NCBI GenBank assembly: GCA_038239305.1
Contig: JBBSEW010000009.1
Coordinates: 1 to 64,000, forward strand
Length of the DNA stretch: 64,000 nucleotides
Source: JALYUA01 sp038239305
GTDB taxonomy: Bacteria; Acidobacteriota; Thermoanaerobaculia; UBA5066; Gp7-AA6
Reading direction: 5' to 3'
Shown here piece after piece: positions 34,169-42,970 of the stretch (positions are counted from its first letter, which is position 1; each line of letters begins with the position of its first letter). Made by a program: the position numbers and the translations under genes. Below the pieces are notes generated by a model. That model made no database searches, was not told where the DNA came from, and saw only the letters and a list, made by a program, of their open reading frames with translations.

Positions 34169-37100
34169 CTAAGGCCCGTAGAGGTTGAGCCCGAACGTCG
34201 TCGTGAGGAAAACCGCGTTCTGGCCCCGCGTCACCGCATCGTTCGGGCAGAAGTTGCCGCCGCCGCAGCCGGCGGTCACGCCCTCCGCGACCAGCTGCTC
34301 GACCCACCGGGCGAACGGGCTGGAGGTCGGGACGTCCGTAAAGAGGCCTACAGGGTTGGGAGGCGTATAGGTCGGGCCGTGCTCCGTCCGGAGAAGGAAG
34401 ACCGCCGCCTGGGCGCGAGTCACCGGGGAATTCGGACAGAAGTTGTTGCCGCCGCAGCCGGCCGTGACGCCTTCCGTCACGAGCTGCTCGACGAACCGGG
34501 CAAACGGGCTGCTCACCGGAACGTCCGTGAAGACTCCCGTGGCCGGAGGCGGCGTGTAACCCGTGCCGTGCTCCGCCACGAGCAGGAACACCGCGTCCTG
34601 GGCGCGCGTGACCGCGGTGCCGGGACAGAAGGTGGACGTTCCACATCCGGCCGTGATGCCCTTGTGGAAGAGGGTCTCGACAAAGCGATAGAAGCTCGTT
34701 CCGACCGGTACATCCGTGAAGCTGCCGCCGATGTGGATGGGCCACGCTTTGCTCGCGCCGGCGCTGAGCGTCTCCGTGGCCGTGGCGTCCCAGTGCGCCG
34801 TGGGACGGACGCCCGTGACGAGGAGGGAGTAGCAGTTCCCGCCGCAGTCAGCGGTGGCGCCCGCGGCGACGGCGCCGTAGGACGCGGACGGATCGGCGAT
34901 CGAGTAGACCGGACCGGCCGGTCCCGTGAAACTGGTCATCGTTCCGGTGAAATTCACGGTGGAAGCGCCGAAGTTTTTCCAGCCCGGCGTGACGAGAACG
35001 TTTTCGCCGGCCTCGAACACCTTGTTGTGGTTCGCGGCCACGCCGCCCGAGACGTCCACGGCGAGGGACACGGCGCCGAGACCAACGACGGAGAGCGCGA
35101 AGTTCTGGCTGAACGGACAGCCGTTCGAATCGGTGCCGCTCACGACGACGGTTCCCGAGACAGCGCTCGTGGGAGTGCCGGCGATCGTGACGCTCGTCGA
35201 AGAGGAAGTTGCCGTCATGCCGGGAGCGAGCCCGGTGACGGAGAACGTGTAGGGCGCGACGCCACCGCTGGCCGTCAGCGCGGTGATCGGGTACGGCGAT
35301 CCGACGGTCCCCGCCGGAAGCGTCGTCGGTGAGAGAGCAATCGCGGGGCAGCAGCCGGTCCCCGTGTAGGTCGTGCACGGCAGGCAGAGACCGTCGACGG
35401 ACAGCGTGTAGGTGACGCCGGAAGTCCCCGAGTCGATCTCGTTGACCACCACGACGAACGTGCCGCCCGCGGGGACGTCGAAGGAATAGATCATGTCGGG
35501 AGTCGTCGTGCCGGCGTCGGCTTTGTAGTTCGTCCCCACGTTGGCCGGATCGAACGAGCTCAAATACGCCGCGGAGAAGAGCTCGAGGGCCGGGCCGCCT
35601 GTCTGAGCGACCTCGACCGTCACGCACGCCGGAGCCGCGGCGCAGTTCGTGAACGTGTAGGCGTCATAGCGGCGCGTACCGGTTCCGATTGCTCCGGGAA
35701 ATCCCTTCGAGGTCCCGCACACGGTTCCCCCGTTGTTCGTGCGAGAGACGCGCTGGTTCTGAAGTCCCGTGGAGGTTGCGAAGACTCCGGCGACCGGCGT
35801 CGGGGCCGTCACATCGAGAGTCGTGCTCGCGCTCACCGGAGGAGCGCCCGTTCGCAGGGAGAAGTTCAGAACTTCCGGGCTCGGTCCGCCCGTGTAGGTG
35901 ACGGTCAGCGTGAAATCGATCGTCAGGGGGCACGCGACGGTGTTCCCCAAGCTGAATTGAAAGGGAGTCGTATTCACCGCGCTCGAAGAAGCCGGGATGT
36001 TGGCGTACGCCGAAGTTCCGTGGACGATCGTGACGCCCGGAGTCGAAGTCGTCAGAACGGCGGACACCGACGTCGCTCCGGTCGTTGCGTTTCCGTTCTT
36101 CACCTGGACCGTGAGACGGGCGCACTCGCCCGGCTCGATGAGTCCGTTGCCGTTGCCCGGAAACTCTGTCGCCGTCACCGTTCCCGCGCTCAGGACGGCC
36201 CGCGGCGCCGGCCCTGCCGCCTGGACGGCGCTGTACGCGTCCAGAATGCCGGCGCCGGAATCGCGATCCGCGCCCGCGGCCTCGATGTCGATCGCGCTCG
36301 AGACCATGGCGGCCACGATCTGCGCATTAGTTATTCCCGCTTTGGCGGACTTGACGAGAGCGGCGATCGCCGCCGCGTGCGGCGCTGCCGCGGAGGTGCC
36401 GAAAAAGGGGTTGAAGCCGGGAGTGGCGCACTTGACGCCGTCCGCCGCGGTGAAGTCGGGTTTCGCGAGAAGGAGGCCGCCGGTCGAGGAAACGTTGCCC
36501 GGCGTGATCACGCTGCTGTCGGCATTGAAGAAGATCCGGCGGGGGCCGTCGGAGCTGAAGAGCTCGACGACGTTGCTCGCATTGAAGGGCGCCGGGTAAG
36601 GCCCCGTCGAGTTCGGCGGAGCGCCGAACGCGCCCGCGGCAGGGGTCGCGGCGACGGAGAACGAATTCGGGGACATCCCCGCCGAGTGGCCCTGCGTCGT
36701 GCCCGCCGTCGCGATCGAGAGTCGTCCGCGATTGGTGGTCAGGTGCAGAAAACGTCCGGCGCCGGCGAACTTCACGATGACGATGAGCGAACCCGGGGCG
36801 GGGGCATCGACACGTTCATAGGGATCCTGCGTTCCACTCTGAGTGGCGTTCCCCGCTCCTACGATTGAGGTCCCCGACGAGTCGAGGATGTAGACGTCGT
36901 AGTCGTCCGCCGCGCCTCCCAGAGGATCCGACCAGTAGAGAGTGATGGGCCCGCTCGCGACGGTCAGGGTATCGGCTTCGGAGCCACCGGTGAACAGATG
37001 GATCCGGCCGGCACCGGCCAGGGGAGCCGGCGCATCGCCGCCATCGACGAAGTCACCCTCCCAGGTGCCGGACTGCGTATCGTCGAGGTTTCCGGAGTTG

Positions 37101-37564
37101 CCTGCGGACGAGAAATACAGAGCGCCCGCCGCGGTCACGGTATTGACGGCATCGACCACGAGCCCGCCGTTGGTCGTCGAAGCGACGGCCGCGGTCTGCC
37201 CTCTCTGAAACGGCGTCTCCACGAAATAGAAGACGTCGTCCACGATGATGTCGCAGCCCGCCGTGCGCAGTGCCTTGATGTTGGCGGCGAACGCGGTGAT
37301 GGTCGGGTCGGCGGTCGCGAAGTAAAGCTGCGCGTCCGGCGCGAGATCGTGAACGATCTCGAGCATCGCGGTTCCCTCGTCTCCGGAGCCGGCCTGGCCG
37401 GCGAGCACGTTGACGACGGGAGGTAAATCGCCGGAAGCCTGCACCGCCGCGAGGGATGCCACGCCATCCGAGAGCACGCCGATCTTGACCCCCGCGCCCG
37501 TCATGCCGAACGAGTTTCGCGCCAGATCCGCGCGGTGCGTCACGCGGCCTTCCGAGACGTTCAC
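34169..37564 (-). CDS. S8-like serine peptidase with SLH repeats, main (C-terminal) part of a frameshifted gene
   Basis: 1131 residues from a GTG, but the true N-terminus is encoded upstream in another frame (37588-38187). In-frame sequence before the GTG also reads sensibly (AAVRAAVPPKGKTSPGFAKRA), so the break lies near 37690-37720. Peptidase features: the first acidic residue in KIGVLSDGV, then DEGTAMLEIVHDLAPDA where a classical HGT would be expected, SSAGNSG, and the nucleophile in FGTSAAAPHAA (about 388). Later regions include a proprotein-convertase-like beta domain (SVSAVLTTSTPGVTIV), a secretion-type domain with Cys pairs, a putative Ig (ALTASGGVAPYTFSV), the LEPGE-HWD-type module (VFEAGENVLVTPGWKN; AHWDATATE), and three SLH-like repeats (TAGCGTSTFCP; TAGCGGNNFCP; TAGCGGGNFCP), ending FGLNLYGP. 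Confidence 0.82.
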   Translation of the reverse strand: MNVSEGRVTHRADLARNSFGMTGAGVKIGVLSDGVASLAAVQASGDLPPVVNVLAGQAGSGDEGTAMLEIVHDLAPDAQLYFATADPTITAFAANIKALRTAGCDIIVDDVFYFVETPFQRGQTAAVASTTNGGLVVDAVNTVTAAGALYFSSAGNSGNLDDTQSGTWEGDFVDGGDAPAPLAGAGRIHLFTGGSEADTLTVASGPITLYWSDPLGGAADDYDVYILDSSGTSIVGAGNATQSGTQDPYERVDAPAPGSLIVIVKFAGAGRFLHLTTNRGRLSIATAGTTQGHSAGMSPNSFSVAATPAAGAFGAPPNSTGPYPAPFNASNVVELFSSDGPRRIFFNADSSVITPGNVSSTGGLLLAKPDFTAADGVKCATPGFNPFFGTSAAAPHAAAIAALVKSAKAGITNAQIVAAMVSSAIDIEAAGADRDSGAGILDAYSAVQAAGPAPRAVLSAGTVTATEFPGNGNGLIEPGECARLTVQVKNGNATTGATSVSAVLTTSTPGVTIVHGTSAYANIPASSSAVNTTPFQFSLGNTVACPLTIDFTLTVTYTGGPSPEVLNFSLRTGAPPVSASTTLDVTAPTPVAGVFATSTGLQNQRVSRTNNGGTVCGTSKGFPGAIGTGTRRYDAYTFTNCAAAPACVTVEVAQTGGPALELFSAAYLSSFDPANVGTNYKADAGTTTPDMIYSFDVPAGGTFVVVVNEIDSGTSGVTYTLSVDGLCLPCTTYTGTGCCPAIALSPTTLPAGTVGSPYPITALTASGGVAPYTFSVTGLAPGMTATSSSTSVTIAGTPTSAVSGTVVVSGTDSNGCPFSQNFALSVVGLGAVSLAVDVSGGVAANHNKVFEAGENVLVTPGWKNFGASTVNFTGTMTSFTGPAGPVYSIADPSASYGAVAAGATADCGGNCYSLLVTGVRPTAHWDATATETLSAGASKAWPIHIGGSFTDVPVGTSFYRFVETLFHKGITAGCGTSTFCPGTAVTRAQDAVFLLVAEHGTGYTPPPATGVFTDVPVSSPFARFVEQLVTEGVTAGCGGNNFCPNSPVTRAQAAVFLLRTEHGPTYTPPNPVGLFTDVPTSSPFARWVEQLVAEGVTAGCGGGNFCPNDAVTRGQNAVFLTTTFGLNLYGP

Positions 37565-37587
37565 CGCGGTTGTTTCCTGGACGGTCT

Positions 37588-38187
37588 TCAGGGCGGCCTG
37601 GAGGCGACTCTGGACGATCGCCGCGCGTTTCGCGAAGCCGGGGCTCGTCTTCCCCTTCGGAGGAACCGCCGCACGGACGGCCGCCAGCGGTGACCGCGGG
37701 AACCCGGATTGGACAGCATGTACTCCTGCTTGCGATTGACGTAGAGCACTTCGGGCCAGCCGGCGATCGTTTCGAGCGCGGAGACGGGGACCGCCGCCCG
37801 GATATTGCGGTATCCCAACCGATAGTCGATGACGGTCGCACCGAGCGCGGTCAGGCGCTCGAGGATGGGGTCGTCGACCGGAGCCACGATGTCGACGACG
37901 GTCCTGCCGTCCGCATCGACCGCCACGCCGGTGACGAGCGTCGACGGAATCGCTGCAGTCTCCCTGCGGCTTCGCTTCGCTTCATAAAGGAGGTTCGAAT
38001 CCAGTTTCCTCTGCGCCGGCGTCCGGCCGGCCTTCTCCGCCGCCATCGCCGCGATCTGCAATCTCGCGTTCTGCGAGATCCGAGTGTTTCCTTCCTGCGC
38101 AATCAGAGCGGTGGAACTTGCTCCGATGAGCGCAATCGTGAGCGTAAGGATCGCGACGCCGTTCATACGACGGATTCGAGTCGTCAT
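37588..38187 (-). CDS. N-terminal signal/propeptide fragment of the frameshifted subtilase
   Basis: 199-residue frame. It opens with a signal peptide (LTLTIALIGASSTALIAQ) and continues with a propeptide-like domain: AQRKLDSNLLYEA, TVVDIVAPVDDPILERLTAL, and GATVIDYRLGYRNIRAAV, with VSALETIAGWPEVLYVNRKQ at its end. After MLSNPGSR the translation turns into low-complexity Arg-rich sequence (RFLRRGRRAPASRNARRS), which is the mark of having left the true frame. The continuation lies one frame over in 34169-37564. A single-base deletion relative to an intact gene would explain it. It is either a real inactivating mutation or a sequencing/assembly error. Confidence 0.75.
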   Translation of the reverse strand: MTTRIRRMNGVAILTLTIALIGASSTALIAQEGNTRISQNARLQIAAMAAEKAGRTPAQRKLDSNLLYEAKRSRRETAAIPSTLVTGVAVDADGRTVVDIVAPVDDPILERLTALGATVIDYRLGYRNIRAAVPVSALETIAGWPEVLYVNRKQEYMLSNPGSRGHRWRPSVRRFLRRGRRAPASRNARRSSRVASRPP

Positions 38188-38390
38188 TTTGGGTCTCCTG
38201 CTTTTCGAGGGAAGGTAGTTCAGGCAGATCGGAAATGCAACCCATGTCGGGGCCCGCGCGCGGACGACGAATCGGAAATTTGTGACGAGTTCTCACCAAT
38301 CATCCCGAGGCAGCAGGAGTTGCCTCTCGCAGTTCCCCATCGAGACGCCGCGGCGGGGGCAGAAGAAAGAAGGCGTCTTCACCGGATCGC

Positions 38391-38430
38391 TGATCCACTC
38401 CCCCTCTCCGTGCGAAGCGAGAGGGGATCC
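38391..38430. repeat. REP-like palindrome
   Basis: Inverted repeat CCCCTCTC / GAGAGGGG (38401-38408 and 38419-38426) with flanking GATCC/GGATC. It resembles the core of the palindrome at 60890-60934 (CCCTCTCCC / GGGAGAGGG), so the two may be copies of a dispersed element. Confidence 0.4.
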
Positions 38431-38439
38431 GCACAAGAC

Positions 38440-38463
38440 AAAGGGCCCCTTGCGGGGCCCTTT
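38440..38463 (-). terminator. Rho-independent terminator of the 38488-42891 gene
   Basis: Perfect 10-bp stem AAAGGGCCCC / GGGGCCCTTT with a 4-base loop, followed on the minus strand by GTCTTGT, 24 bases past the stop. It is very similar in sequence to the terminator at 34126-34145. Confidence 0.85.
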
Positions 38464-38487
38464 AGGGGAGCTACTCGAGAATCGCTA

Positions 38488-41400
38488 CTAGGGTCCGTAC
38501 AGGTTGAGCTTGAAAGTGACCGTGAGAAAGACGGCGTTCTGCCCGCGCAACACGGGGTCGGCCGGACAGAATTTTCCGCCGCCGCAGCCGACGGTGATGC
38601 CCTCGGCTACCAGCTGCTCGACGTAGGGCGCGAACGGGCTGCTCACCGGAACGTCGGAGAAGAGACCGACCGCGGGGGGCGGCGTGTACGCGGGGCCGTG
38701 CTCGGCGCGGAGGAGGAACACCGCCGACTGGGCACGCGTCACCGGATCCGCCGGACAGAAGTTGTTGTTGCCGCAGCCGGCCGTGATCCCTTCCGCCACG
38801 AGCTGCTCGACGAACGGCGCGAACGGACTGCTCACCGGCACGTCGTTGAAGATCCCCTGCGCCGGGGGAGGCGTGTAACCCGAACCGTGCTCCGCGAGGA
38901 GGAGGAACACGGCGTCCTGCGCCCGATTGACCGCGCTGGCCGGACAGAAGACGCCCGCCCCGCATCCCGACGTGATGCCCTTGTGGAAGATCGTCTCGAC
39001 GAATCGGTAGAAGCCCGAGCCGACCGGAACGTCCGAGAAACTTCCGCCGACGTGCAGGGTCCACGTCTTGGTGGTTCCGTCGGACAGATTCTCGTCGACC
39101 GTGGTATCCCAGTGGGCGGTCGGGCGCGCGCCGGCGCTGATGCCTAGCTCGTAGCAGTTGCCGGTTGCGGTCCGGCAGTTCGTCGTCGCGCCGGGAGACA
39201 CCGGACCGTAGTCCGCGCTGCCGTCGACGATCGTGTACGTCGGACCGGCCGGACCCGTGAAATTGGAAGCCGTTCCGGTCAGGTCCACCGGCGCCGAGCC
39301 GAGGTTCGTCCAACCCGGATTGACGAGGACGATCTCCCCCTGCTCGAAAACATTGTTGGCGTTGGAGGACGTGCCGCTGACGAAGGCCTGATCGACCTGG
39401 AGCGTCTGGGGGGTGAAGTCCGAGATGACGACCGTCGTGGTCCCCGCCGCGGACGAACAGGTGCCGATCGTGGCCACCACCGAGTAGACGCCCGCGTTCG
39501 CCGCCGTGGCGCCCGAAATCGAGGGGTTCTGAAGTGGCGAAGTGAAGCCGCTCGGACCGGTCCAGGCGTACGTCGCGCCCGCCACCGTCGAAGCGGTCAG
39601 GTTGATCGTGCCGCCCGCCGCCACCGGGCTGTTGCTCCCCGCGGTGGGTGCGGCCGGCGTCGGGTTGATCGTCACGACCGTCGTGGCCGCGTCCGTCGAG
39701 CAGCTGCCTACCGTCGCCACGACGGAATACGTGCCGGACTGAGCCGGAACGACGTTCGTGAGAACCGGGTTCTGCTGATTGGAAGTGAAGCCGTTCGGGC
39801 CCGTCCACGCGTAGGTGGCGCCCGGAACCGTGGTCGCCGTGAGCTGGAGCGTCCCGCCCTCGCAGACCGGTCCGTCATTGCCGGCCGTCGGAGCCGCCGG
39901 GCGTCCGCCGTCCGTGTCGTCGAGGAGGCCCGTGATGACCGTCGTGTATCCGCTGCAGAAGCTGTTCGGCGTCACCTCATTGACGGCGAGGTCCACGGAT
40001 CCGCCCGGTGGAATCGTCGCCTTGAAGCTGCCCAACGGAGCGGGGCTCGCACCCCCGTCGCCGAGGTAGTTGGTCTGGATGGCTGCGGGGTTGAAGGGGC
40101 CGAGGTAGGCGACCGGCTCGATGGCGGCGCACGGAGTGGACGTGGTGAAGGTCGCGCACACCGCATAGGGCGTGTCGTTGACGAAGGTGTGGAGGTCGTA
40201 GTGGCGGACGGCCGAATCCTGGAGGGCCGGCGTTGCCTTGGGGGCGCAGGTCGACACGACCCCGTTGCGGGCCAGCCGTCCGGTCTGCGTGGGACTGACC
40301 GCCGCGATGCTTCCGGTCAGCGTAATCGTTTTCTGACACGTCGGGACGCTGAACGAGAACGGAACGGATCCCGCCGACGAGTTGAGCGTGCCGCTCAGAT
40401 CAATGGGCGTCCCGCAGACGAACGTCGAAGACGTCGTGAGGATGAAAGGAGTCGTGTTCGAGGCGGTCTGACCGGCCGCGATGTTCGCAAAGCCGGAGGT
40501 CGCGGGAGTCACCGTGACGCCGGGGGTCGTGGTGGAAATCGTCCCCGAGACGCCGGTCGCCGTCGCGCATCCGATGTTGTCGGCGGCGATATTGATGATG
40601 ACGCACTCGTTGCGATTGATCACGCCGTTGCCGTTTCCGATGCTGTCGTCGATGGAGAAGCCGCCGAAGGCGAGAGTCGCCGTTCCCGACAGGGTGAAGT
40701 TACGCGTGGTCACGGCGGCATTTGTGATCGTGACGACGGAGCCCGGAGGAGACACGCAGCCCGGGCGCAGCGCCGCGACGACGCCGGCGTCGTAGGTGCC
40801 GGGGCTCGTCACGAGGGTATAGACGCCGAACTCGTTCGTGGCCGCCGAGAAACCGTTGTCGAGCTCGACGACCGCGCCCGCAACGAGATTCCCGTCGCCG
40901 TCGCGCACCGTGCCCGTCAACGTCCCCTTCGGAGGAGTCGTGCAGTTCCCCGCGGGGAATCGGAACGACGCGATCCTCGTTCCCCATGTGAACTGCCCGG
41001 TCACCGGGATGTACTGGTTGGTGTACCAGAAGGTGCACTGGTCCCGGGGGTCGAGGCTCATGCCGCTGTAGTCGCCCCAGCGGTTGCCGGTGACCTGCTG
41101 CACGCCGATGCCGGGCTGCATCGTGACCTCGGCGCCCATCGTTCCGAGGGGATCGCCCGAGAGCCGCCCCGTGACGTCGATCTCCGGCTTCGTTGTCGTC
41201 GAAGACTTGCTGAAGCCGAGAGCGATGTTGCCCGAGTTGTCCATCGCGACCGAACCCGTCCAGCGATGGTCGCTATCCGGAGCGTACGTACCCTGCTGGA
41301 AGATCGTCGGGGTCGTCGCCGGGGTACGCAGCTCGTACCAGCGCAAGGCGGCCTGGTTCGCCGGCGGCGTCAGCGCGTTGACCGTCTGGACGCCGATGAT

Positions 41401-42891
41401 CGATTCCGTTCCGGCATTGTTGCGATACGCGACCCGGTACATGAATCGACCGGTCAAGGAGTCGAGCTTGTCATTGACGCCCGCCGGAGGCGGCTCGTTG
41501 ATGCAGTTGCGCGAGAAGCCGCAGAGGTTCGTCTGGTAGGACGCCGTCACGATGTCCGCCTCCTGCGTGATGGTCATCGAAGGCGTACCGCCCCAGGTCG
41601 TCGCGATGGTCCAGAAGTGGATGCCGGGAACCGGCGAGCCATCCCACTCCGGACTGGCCGGCGCGAGGACGTACTCGGGAGAGCCGGCGGGAGGCGGCGT
41701 GAGGCTTTCCAGATCCGCCGCGAGGCCGCCGAAGAACTCGCCGAGGCCGGGGGTGCCCAGGCTGCCGATCTGCAACCGCGCCGGAACACCCAGGATCATC
41801 GCCCCGCGCTCGAACGCCACGACAGCTTCGTTCTGGTACTGGCTCGCGGCCGGAAGAGTTTGATCGAATACATGGAACGTCGTGTAGTAGCTGTCCGGCC
41901 AGGTCGACATGTGCGGATAGTCGTAGAGAAGGTTCGGCGACAGGGGGAAGTCGTACAGGTAGTACGCGCCGAGCGGGTCGCCCGTCACGGACACCGCGAC
42001 GCACTGATGCGACGCAAGGCCGGTCGGCGGCTGGTCGACGGAAAACTGCGAGAGAACCCAGCGATCCGCGAGGATGTCGTACTGCGCGATCGGATCGCCG
42101 TTGTTCGAAGCAGCGCAGACGCCGCCAAGGGCGGTGAAGAGCGTGTTGCCGTTCGCCGGCCCGTACAGGATCGAGCCCGACTTGTCGTAGATCGCGAACT
42201 GCGAGTTGACCCACTGCACATAGTGACTGGGGCCGACGTGCCCGTTGTCGTCCGACGGCGCGCTGTTGTTGACGCCGACGCCGGGAAAGTTCACACCGGT
42301 CGGGGTCGGAGCGTCCGGGCCGAAATGGGTCTGCAGGGCGCCGTCCGGGTGGACGGGAAGATTGCCGGCCGTCAATCCGCGATACGGAAGAGTGAAGTTC
42401 TCGACCTCAACCTTCGGGTCATGCGTCGTGCGGATGGGGGGAACGTCTTTCAGGCGGGGGGACAGGACGGGCGAAACGGAGGCTCCCTGGGCGCGCGCCC
42501 AGAGGGCCATCTGCTCGTCCGTGGGCTTTGCTTTCTGGTCCTGGTCGGCATCCGTCGAGTCGCCGGCTTCGGCGAACGCGACGCGGTGCCCGAGCTGTTC
42601 GTTTTCCGCGACAACCCGTTTCGTTGCGGCCCGGGCCGAATGGGGCCGCTTGGCACGATGCTCTGCGACGGAGGGGGCCGGCGCGGCAGCAGTTTTCGCC
42701 GTCGAGGCGGCAGCGGAAGCGGACGCGACCGCGTCGGGCTTTGCCGGAACCGTCCCGGCCGATCGTGAGGAGGGGACGAAACCCGCCGAAGCGATTGCCG
42801 TCGAACGAGAGCGCGACAAGAGCGCTCCCGCGGTCACCAGACACGTCAGGGCGAGCAGGGAAATGGAGATCAGCAGAGTCTTTCGCTTCAC
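38488..42891 (-). CDS. Giant secreted protein: PPDTNG-type propeller-like domain, Ig-like repeats, LEPGE-HWD module, three SLH-like repeats
   Basis: 1467 residues from a GTG preceded by AAGGGGG. Signal-anchor at about 8-28 (LISISLLALTCLVTAGALL), then an Ala-rich charged segment to about 140. Residues about 200-650 are the conserved domain shared with 28468-32460: PSDDNGHVGPSHYVQWVN, GDPIAQYDILADRWVL and NRWGDYSGMSLDPRDQCTFW. Next are a carboxypeptidase-regulatory-like domain (LTGTVRDGDGNLVAGAVVEL), further beta domains, and two tandem Ig-like repeats (TYAWTGPNGFTSNQQNPVLT and TYAWTGPSGFTSPLQNPSIS). The LEPGE-HWD-type module (VFEQGEIVLVNPGWTN; AHWDTTVDENL) leads to three SLH-like repeats (TSGCGAGVFCP; TAGCGNNNFCP; TVGCGGGKFCP) and FKLNLYGP. 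No catalytic residues recognised; probably structural or adhesive (inference). Confidence 0.8.
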   Translation of the reverse strand: MKRKTLLISISLLALTCLVTAGALLSRSRSTAIASAGFVPSSRSAGTVPAKPDAVASASAAASTAKTAAAPAPSVAEHRAKRPHSARAATKRVVAENEQLGHRVAFAEAGDSTDADQDQKAKPTDEQMALWARAQGASVSPVLSPRLKDVPPIRTTHDPKVEVENFTLPYRGLTAGNLPVHPDGALQTHFGPDAPTPTGVNFPGVGVNNSAPSDDNGHVGPSHYVQWVNSQFAIYDKSGSILYGPANGNTLFTALGGVCAASNNGDPIAQYDILADRWVLSQFSVDQPPTGLASHQCVAVSVTGDPLGAYYLYDFPLSPNLLYDYPHMSTWPDSYYTTFHVFDQTLPAASQYQNEAVVAFERGAMILGVPARLQIGSLGTPGLGEFFGGLAADLESLTPPPAGSPEYVLAPASPEWDGSPVPGIHFWTIATTWGGTPSMTITQEADIVTASYQTNLCGFSRNCINEPPPAGVNDKLDSLTGRFMYRVAYRNNAGTESIIGVQTVNALTPPANQAALRWYELRTPATTPTIFQQGTYAPDSDHRWTGSVAMDNSGNIALGFSKSSTTTKPEIDVTGRLSGDPLGTMGAEVTMQPGIGVQQVTGNRWGDYSGMSLDPRDQCTFWYTNQYIPVTGQFTWGTRIASFRFPAGNCTTPPKGTLTGTVRDGDGNLVAGAVVELDNGFSAATNEFGVYTLVTSPGTYDAGVVAALRPGCVSPPGSVVTITNAAVTTRNFTLSGTATLAFGGFSIDDSIGNGNGVINRNECVIINIAADNIGCATATGVSGTISTTTPGVTVTPATSGFANIAAGQTASNTTPFILTTSSTFVCGTPIDLSGTLNSSAGSVPFSFSVPTCQKTITLTGSIAAVSPTQTGRLARNGVVSTCAPKATPALQDSAVRHYDLHTFVNDTPYAVCATFTTSTPCAAIEPVAYLGPFNPAAIQTNYLGDGGASPAPLGSFKATIPPGGSVDLAVNEVTPNSFCSGYTTVITGLLDDTDGGRPAAPTAGNDGPVCEGGTLQLTATTVPGATYAWTGPNGFTSNQQNPVLTNVVPAQSGTYSVVATVGSCSTDAATTVVTINPTPAAPTAGSNSPVAAGGTINLTASTVAGATYAWTGPSGFTSPLQNPSISGATAANAGVYSVVATIGTCSSAAGTTTVVISDFTPQTLQVDQAFVSGTSSNANNVFEQGEIVLVNPGWTNLGSAPVDLTGTASNFTGPAGPTYTIVDGSADYGPVSPGATTNCRTATGNCYELGISAGARPTAHWDTTVDENLSDGTTKTWTLHVGGSFSDVPVGSGFYRFVETIFHKGITSGCGAGVFCPASAVNRAQDAVFLLLAEHGSGYTPPPAQGIFNDVPVSSPFAPFVEQLVAEGITAGCGNNNFCPADPVTRAQSAVFLLRAEHGPAYTPPPAVGLFSDVPVSSPFAPYVEQLVAEGITVGCGGGKFCPADPVLRGQNAVFLTVTFKLNLYGP

Positions 42892-42970
42892 CGAGATACC
42901 CCCTTATGGCCCGTCACCGGGCCGGACGCCGACATCACGGGCGAGATCCCCGAGAGGTTTGGAATAGTCT

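Larger units (their letters stand above)
38188..38487. other. Intergenic region with palindrome and terminator
   Basis: 300 bases between the split subtilase and the next large gene. It holds an inverted repeat at 38391-38430 and a terminator at 38440-38463; the remainder, including the presumed promoter of the subtilase, shows no recognised motif. Confidence 0.5.
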
